NCBI RefSeq assembly: GCF_036227205.1
Contig: NZ_CP109442.1
Location: forward strand, 4,960,001 to 5,024,000
Direction: 5' to 3'
DNA length: 64,000 nt
Source: Amycolatopsis sp. NBC_01480
GTDB lineage: Bacteria > Actinomycetota > Actinomycetes > Mycobacteriales > Pseudonocardiaceae
A program made the translations under genes and the position numbers. Shown piece by piece: positions 59,467 to 64,000 of the stretch. The first letter of the stretch is position 1, and each line of letters opens with the position of its first letter. Below the pieces are notes generated by a model. That model had not been told where the DNA came from, searched no databases, and was given only the letters and a program-made list of their open reading frames with translations.

Positions 59467-60194
59467 GCAAGACCGGACTGGTGACCGGCGCCGGCAGCGG
59501 GATCGGCCGCGCGGCGGCGCTGGAGTTCGCCCGGGGCGGCGCCGCGGTGGCCGTGCTCGACCTCGACGAGCGCGCGGCGGCCGAAACCGTTGAGCTGATT
59601 GAAAAAGAGGGCGGGCAAGCGCTGGCGGTCACCGTCGACATCGCGGACGAAGGCTCCGTGAAGGCGGCCATCGAGCGCACCGTCGCGGCGTACGGCGGCC
59701 TCGACTTCGCCGTCAACAACGCCGGAATGGCCTCGCACCACCGGCAGCTCGACGAGATGACCCTGGCCGAGTTCAACCGCGTGCTCGGCGTCAACCTCGC
59801 CGGGACTTTCCTGTGCATGAAGTACGAGCTGCCGTTGCTCAAAGGCGGCGCGATCGTCAACGTCGCTTCCAACGGCGGCCTGTACGCGATCCCGCACGCT
59901 CCCGCTTATGTGGCCGCGAAGCACGGCGTCGTCGGGCTCACCAAGGCCGCCGCGGTCGACTACGCGGCCGAGGGCATCCGGGTCAACGCCGTCTGCCCCG
60001 GCCCGACTCACACCCCGGGGTTCGACGAGGTGGCGGCGGGCACCGACATGATCGCGTTCCAGGAGGGGATCACCCCGCTCGGCCGGCTGGCCCGGCCGGA
60101 GGAGGCCGCCGCGGCGGCGGTCTGGCTCTGCTCGGACGCCGCGGCGTACGTCACCGGGATCGCGATGTCGGTGGACGGCGGGCGACGGGCATGA
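59463..60194 (+). CDS. Short-chain dehydrogenase/reductase
   Basis: This 243-residue classical SDR has TGAGSGIGRAAALEFARGG for NAD(P), NNAG, the catalytic Ser in VNVASNGG, YVAAKHG with the Tyr-x3-Lys pair, and PG...T. The acidic residue in VAVLDLDERAA after beta-2 favours NAD. The stop overlaps the amidohydrolase start. Confidence 0.93.
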   Translation: MSKTGLVTGAGSGIGRAAALEFARGGAAVAVLDLDERAAAETVELIEKEGGQALAVTVDIADEGSVKAAIERTVAAYGGLDFAVNNAGMASHHRQLDEMTLAEFNRVLGVNLAGTFLCMKYELPLLKGGAIVNVASNGGLYAIPHAPAYVAAKHGVVGLTKAAAVDYAAEGIRVNAVCPGPTHTPGFDEVAAGTDMIAFQEGITPLGRLARPEEAAAAAVWLCSDAAAYVTGIAMSVDGGRRA

Positions 60195-61183
60195 GGGTCA
60201 TCGCGGTTGAGGAGCACATATCAACCGAGGCGTTCCTGCGCACCGCGCACACCCTGGACGTCGTGCCGGGCGACGAGGCCGAGATGGCCTTGATGCGCGC
60301 GGTGGAGGAGTCCCCGGTGCCCCGCGCCCGGCTCGTCGATCTCGACGCCCGGCTGCGGGAGATGGACGCGGCCGGTCAGGACATGGCCGTGCTGAGCCTG
60401 AATCCGCCCGGGGTCCAGCCCTTCCCGGCGGCCGGCGCGGTGCCGCTGGCCCGGGCGTTCAACGACGAGCTGGCCGCGATCGTGCGACGGCACCCGGGCC
60501 GGTTCGGCGGGCTGGCCACGGTGGCGCCGCAGGACCCGGATGCCGCGGCGGCCGAGATCGAACGGGCCATGGGTCCGCTCGGCCTCAACGGGATCATGAT
60601 CAACTCGCACACCGGCGGGCGGTACCTGGACGAGCCGGAGTTCGCGCTGCTGCTCGCGTCAGCCGAGGCGAACCGGGCGCCGATCTACCTGCACCCGCGG
60701 GTGCCGAGCGCGCTCGTTTACCGCGATTACGGGATGTCCGGGGCGGTCTGGGGTTATCAGGCCGAGGCCGGGCTGCACGCCATGCGGCTCATCCTCAGCG
60801 GCACCCTCGACCGTTACCCGGACCTGACCGTGGTGCTCGGGCATCTCGGCGAGGGCATCCCGTACTGGCTGCGGCGGATCGACAACCGGCACGCGTTCGC
60901 GGAGCGGATGATCGGGGCCGCCACGCCGATGCCGCGCCTTTCGCTCACCCCGAGCGAGTACTTCCGGCGCAACTTCGTGCTCACCACCAGTGGCATGGAC
61001 GATCCGGACGTGCTCGGCCTGGTCCTGCGCGCGGTCGGCGAGGACAACGTGATGTTCGCGATCGACTTCCCGTACGAGGACTCGGCGGCGGCCGTCGCCT
61101 TCCTCCGGGACGCGCCGCTGACCGGCGATCAGCGGACCGCACTCGCCCACCGCACGGCCGAACGCGTGTTCCGGCTGACCTGA
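60191..61183 (+). CDS. Amidohydrolase-2 family decarboxylase/hydrolase
   Basis: This 330-residue protein has the metal-site pattern of gamma-resorcylate/aminocarboxymuconate decarboxylase-type enzymes. EEHIS near the start supplies the E-x-H-type metal ligand, IYLHPRVPSA and LGHLGEGIPYWLRRIDNRH supply His ligands, and FAIDFPYED the terminal Asp. It probably decarboxylates an aromatic acid. With the SDR and LysR this looks like a small aromatic-degradation operon. Confidence 0.85.
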   Translation: MRVIAVEEHISTEAFLRTAHTLDVVPGDEAEMALMRAVEESPVPRARLVDLDARLREMDAAGQDMAVLSLNPPGVQPFPAAGAVPLARAFNDELAAIVRRHPGRFGGLATVAPQDPDAAAAEIERAMGPLGLNGIMINSHTGGRYLDEPEFALLLASAEANRAPIYLHPRVPSALVYRDYGMSGAVWGYQAEAGLHAMRLILSGTLDRYPDLTVVLGHLGEGIPYWLRRIDNRHAFAERMIGAATPMPRLSLTPSEYFRRNFVLTTSGMDDPDVLGLVLRAVGEDNVMFAIDFPYEDSAAAVAFLRDAPLTGDQRTALAHRTAERVFRLT

Positions 61184-61234
61184 TCTCCGGCGGAAGGCCG
61201 CCGCGCACGTCAGCGCGGCGGCCCTCCGGACGGT

Positions 61235-62362
61235 TCAGGCAGCGGGCGGTGCGCAGCCCGGCGTCAGGTCCGCGACCTGCTGACCGGCCAGCAGAAAAGC
61301 GCCCACCCCGTACGCCGCGGTGTCCGTGGCCTTCGCCGCGCCCGGGCCGGAGGCTTCCGGCTGGACGTAGCCCACGAAGCCGTCAGCCCGCTCGGCCTTG
61401 GTGGACAAGGCTTTCCACGCGCGGTCGACCACGGGCTTGAACCACCGCGCGTCCAGCACCCCCGCGTTGATGCCCCAGGCGATGCCGTAGGTGAACAGCG
61501 AGGTGCCGCTGCTCTCCGGGCCGGCCTGGTCGAACGGGTTCAGCAGGTTCGTGTTCCAGAAGCCGTCCGGGCGCTGCACCAGGCTCAGCGTGGTCGCCAT
61601 CTTCTTGAACACCCGCAGGTACTCCGGCCGGCGCGGGTCGTTCGCGGGCAGGACCTGCAGCACCTTCGTGAGCCCGGCGAGCGCCCAGCCGTTGCCACGC
61701 GACCAGAAGTCCCGCGTGCCCGCGTCGTGGTACCAGAGGCCGGTCAGCTCGTTGAACAGGCCGTCCTGCTTTTCGGTGTGCTGGAACAGCTTCTGCATCG
61801 CGTCGAGCGTCGCTTCGCTGTGGTCCATCACCCCGATGCGGGCGAACGAGGGCATGGCCATGTTCAGCGCGTCCACGGTGTCCCAGTAGCCGGTCTGTCC
61901 GGATTGGACGCTCTTGACCTCGCCGGCCAGCCGCGAGCGCAGGTCGGCGAGGATCGGCGGGTCGGGGTGGAAGTAGGTGTACAGGTCGAGGTAGGCCTCG
62001 CCGGCCGCCTCGTCGCCCGGCGCGAACGGCTGCCCCGGCGTCTGCGGCAGCAGGTACTTGTTCGCCTGGCCCCAGGGCAGGGTCTGGTGGTTGGACACGC
62101 CGGTGGTGCGGACCACCGCGAGGTTGCCGACGTGGAAGGTCGCGTTCTGCCAGTCGGCGGGGGCCAGGTTGGTGCCGTTCGCGACCCAGTAGTCGCCCGC
62201 CTTGACCATCGCGTCGGCCACAGCGCACTGGGCGGACGGCACAGACTGGGCAGCTGGAACAAACGGGGCGGCAGGCGCGGCCGTGGCCACCGCCGGTGCC
62301 AGCCCGCTCGCCGTCACTGCCGCGGCGAGCACGGCAAAGCCACGGATTCCCGGGAAACGCAT
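61235..62362 (-). CDS. Secreted GH88/GH105-type unsaturated glucuronyl/rhamnogalacturonyl hydrolase
   Basis: This 375-residue protein starts at the ATG at 62362 with GAGGAGG upstream. The signal peptide (GFAVLAAAVTASGLAPAVATA) ends in Ala-x-Ala. The (alpha/alpha)6-barrel hallmarks include GQTGYWDTVDALNMAMPSFA, DHSEATLDAMQKLF, LWYHDAGTRDFWSRGNGWAL and SGTSLFTYGIAWG. GH105 enzymes remove unsaturated uronic acids from pectin fragments. The neighbouring sugar permease and FadR regulator suggest plant-cell-wall oligosaccharide use. Confidence 0.85.
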   Translation of the reverse strand: MRFPGIRGFAVLAAAVTASGLAPAVATAAPAAPFVPAAQSVPSAQCAVADAMVKAGDYWVANGTNLAPADWQNATFHVGNLAVVRTTGVSNHQTLPWGQANKYLLPQTPGQPFAPGDEAAGEAYLDLYTYFHPDPPILADLRSRLAGEVKSVQSGQTGYWDTVDALNMAMPSFARIGVMDHSEATLDAMQKLFQHTEKQDGLFNELTGLWYHDAGTRDFWSRGNGWALAGLTKVLQVLPANDPRRPEYLRVFKKMATTLSLVQRPDGFWNTNLLNPFDQAGPESSGTSLFTYGIAWGINAGVLDARWFKPVVDRAWKALSTKAERADGFVGYVQPEASGPGAAKATDTAAYGVGAFLLAGQQVADLTPGCAPPAA

Positions 62363-62462
62363 TCTCAGCGTCCTCCTCAAGAGCTCACGGCGGCGGAGGC
62401 CGCCGGGTCCGGTGGCCTCCCGGGAGCATGGTTGTGGCCTGCTGGGCGTGTCAAGGTGCCGT

Positions 62463-63131
62463 TCAGCGGTACTGGGCCAGGGTTTCCAGCAGCCGGGACG
62501 CCGCTTGCTCGGCGCCGTCGGCGTCCTTCGCCAGCACCTTGGTCAGCACGCGGGAATGCGCGAGCAGCGTTTCGGCCGGGGGCTCGGGCACGGCGCGCAC
62601 CGCGGCCAGCACGGGCACCTGGAGCTGGGCGAACAGCGAGTTGCCCGCCGCCCGCACCAGCGCGGCGTGGAACAGCGGGTCGGCCTGCGCGAAAGCCGCG
62701 GCATCGTCCCGTTCGACGGCGTCGGCCATCAGCCCGTACGCCGCCGCCATCGCGGAAAGCTCCTCGGGCACCCGGTGCCGGGCCGCGAGCCGCGCGGCCT
62801 GCGGCTCCACCAGCCCGCGCAGCTCGAACAGGTCGCCGAGGTGCTTCGGCCCGTCCGGGCCGGCCACCCGCCAGGCGATCACGTCCGGGTCGATCGCGTC
62901 CCACCGCTCGGGCGGCTGCGGCCAGGTGCCCACGCGCGGGCGCGCGGCCACCAGGCCCTTGGATTCCAGCACCCGCAAGGCTTCCCGGACCACCGTCCGG
63001 GAAGCCGAGAAGCGGCGGCCCAGGTCTTCCGGCACGATCGGCTCGCCCTGGGGGAGGCTGCCCTCGACGATCAGCCGGCCGAGCGCTTCGACGAGCCGGG
63101 CGTGCAGGCCCGCTCCTGGCGCCGCCGCCAC
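62463..63131 (-). CDS. FadR-subfamily GntR regulator
   Basis: This 222-residue protein (GTG start) has a GntR winged helix (LGRLIVEGSLPQGEPIVPED, FSASRTVVREALRVLESKGL) and an FCD helical effector domain with metal-binding-type residues (DPLFHAALVRAAGNSLF). It starts just past the permease stop, so it is encoded with the transporter and probably represses it until a sugar acid appears. Confidence 0.92.
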   Translation of the reverse strand: MAAAPGAGLHARLVEALGRLIVEGSLPQGEPIVPEDLGRRFSASRTVVREALRVLESKGLVAARPRVGTWPQPPERWDAIDPDVIAWRVAGPDGPKHLGDLFELRGLVEPQAARLAARHRVPEELSAMAAAYGLMADAVERDDAAAFAQADPLFHAALVRAAGNSLFAQLQVPVLAAVRAVPEPPAETLLAHSRVLTKVLAKDADGAEQAASRLLETLAQYR

Positions 63132-63132
63132 C

Positions 63133-64000
63133 TCAGGCCGGGAGACCGACGCGGCGCTCCCCGCTGCGCAGCTGCTGCAGCACCACGGCGACCACGAGCA
63201 GCGCGCCGTGCGCCACGTTCTGCCAGAACTGGTTGATGCCCAGCCCGGACATGCCGTTGTCTAGCACGCCGAGGATGAACACCGCCAGCACGGTGGAGAC
63301 GATGGATCCCTTGCCGCCCTTGAGCATCGTGCCGCCCAGCGCGGCGCCCGTGACGGCCTGCAGCTCCAGGCCCTCCGAGCCCGACGTCGGCTGGCCCGAG
63401 CCGGTGCGCGCGGTGATCAGCACGCCCGCGATCGCCGCGACCACGCCGACCAGCGCGTAGACGCCGATGATGTAGCGGTTGATGTTGATGCCCGCCAGCC
63501 GCGCCGCCGTGTCGTTGCCGCCGATGGCGAAGATGTTGCGGCCGATGTCGGTGTACTTGAGCAGGAAGTGCAGGATCGCCGCGACGATCAGGAACACCCA
63601 GACCAGCGTCGGCAGCCCGAGCACGGTGCCCTTGGCCAGGAAGATGAACAGGTCGTCCGCGCCGGTGTAACCCTGCGCCTTGCCGTCGGAGACGACCTGC
63701 GCGATGCCCTTGTACGTGGCGAGCGTGGCCAGCGTCGCGACCACCGGGTTGACCCGGCCGAAGATGATGATCAGGCCGTTCACCAGCCCGCAGGCGATGC
63801 CGGTGCCGACTGCGGCCAGGATGCCGATCGCGGAGCTGCCGGTGGCCGTGAACGCCATCGCCGAGATCACCGACGCCAGCCCGGCCATGGAGCCGACCGA
63901 GATGTCCAGCGCGCCGAGGATGATCACCAGCGTCTGCACCAGCGAGAGCAGGCCCATGATGGTGACCGCGCTGCCGATCAGCAGCAGGTTGTTGGTGCGG
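63133..64000 (-). CDS. Sugar ABC transporter permease (RbsC/RhaP type), 5' end beyond window
   Basis: The open frame continues through the right edge, so the N-terminus is missing. The visible 289 residues have alternating hydrophobic helices and family motifs: LGALDISVGSMAGLASVISA, VNPVVATLATLATYKGIAQV, IGGNDTAARLAGININRYII and the C-terminal LQAVTGAALGGTMLKGGKGS. These belong to the ribose/rhamnose/xylose permease family. It is coupled to the FadR gene and near the GH105-like hydrolase. Confidence 0.92.
   Translation of the reverse strand, partial: RTNNLLLIGSAVTIMGLLSLVQTLVIILGALDISVGSMAGLASVISAMAFTATGSSAIGILAAVGTGIACGLVNGLIIIFGRVNPVVATLATLATYKGIAQVVSDGKAQGYTGADDLFIFLAKGTVLGLPTLVWVFLIVAAILHFLLKYTDIGRNIFAIGGNDTAARLAGININRYIIGVYALVGVVAAIAGVLITARTGSGQPTSGSEGLELQAVTGAALGGTMLKGGKGSIVSTVLAVFILGVLDNGMSGLGINQFWQNVAHGALLVVAVVLQQLRSGERRVGLPA

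Noticed and set aside
1..64000. CRISPR arrays and rRNA genes
   Set aside because: No regularly spaced 25-40-bp repeats with unique spacers were seen, and no rRNA-like sequence.

Overview
The window is high-GC actinobacterial DNA with dense coding, GTG starts and many ATGA/GTGA stop-start overlaps. The best guess is a member of the Pseudonocardiaceae, probably Amycolatopsis-like. This rests on an iniR/iniBAC-type locus, a winged-helix-regulated ABC-2 operon, a large secondary-metabolism and carbohydrate repertoire, and dispersed long intergenic palindromes. No rRNA gene, CRISPR array or origin was seen. Function calls come from reading motifs by eye; no database search was possible.

Region 1 (1 to about 25,046) is accessory DNA: an integrative and conjugative-type element with layered cargo. 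Its left part holds a TrbL/VirB6-like channel protein (cut by the window edge), a VirB2/TrbC-like pilin and a helix-turn-helix protein. A 550-base noncoding stretch with GAGGC/GCCTC palindromic iterons follows. Then come a methyltransferase-like protein, an N-type DNA methyltransferase, a zinc-knuckle protein, a C5-cytosine methyltransferase split over three frames, a recombinase-domain protein, an excisionase and a tyrosine integrase. Downstream lie a small membrane-protein operon headed by a broken sigma-like gene and a tail fragment of an HTH recombinase, which marks a module joint. Next is a three-gene operon (QxK nuclease, ABC-3C middle component, Rad50/SMC-like ATPase) that fits an ABC-three-component / Lamassu-type defence system, followed by a large helicase-nuclease.

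Between 19.5 and 24.6 kb is a set of uncharacterised genes that could be a new system. Two full-length paralogs of an unknown family are each preceded by the same 16-bp sequence carrying a GGGTG-N5-CACCC operator-like palindrome, 74 to 81 bases upstream of their starts. Paralog A heads a run of four minus-strand genes, including a short membrane protein and a putative tail-anchored protein. Paralog B has an IS3-family element (22342-23676, GCG target duplication) inserted in its last codons. A tRNA-Ala(GGC) gene at 25047-25119 is a plausible chromosomal boundary.

Region 2 (25.1-64.0 kb) looks like chromosomal backbone. It holds a secreted ricin-domain beta-helix protein; a redox-signalling pair (response regulator/thioredoxin-reductase-like fusion plus cNMP-domain histidine kinase); a beta-lactamase-like protein with an isolated, perfect LexA box further upstream; a DUF2993-like protein; a pentapeptide protein; and a molybdenum oxidoreductase with its reductase. 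The Ini locus follows: LuxR/ATPase IniR, an Hsp70-like membrane protein, IniB, and dynamin-like IniA and IniC. Then come an F420-type oxidoreductase, a flavin monooxygenase with a divergent TetR, a Gfo/Idh/MocA oxidoreductase, an amino-acid ABC transporter ending in a PLP-enzyme/YheO-type regulator fusion, a macrolide-type glycosyltransferase, a winged-helix-controlled ABC-2 exporter operon, DNA polymerase IV, and a LysR-controlled SDR/amidohydrolase operon. The window ends with a GH105-like hydrolase, a FadR regulator and a sugar ABC permease truncated by the right edge.
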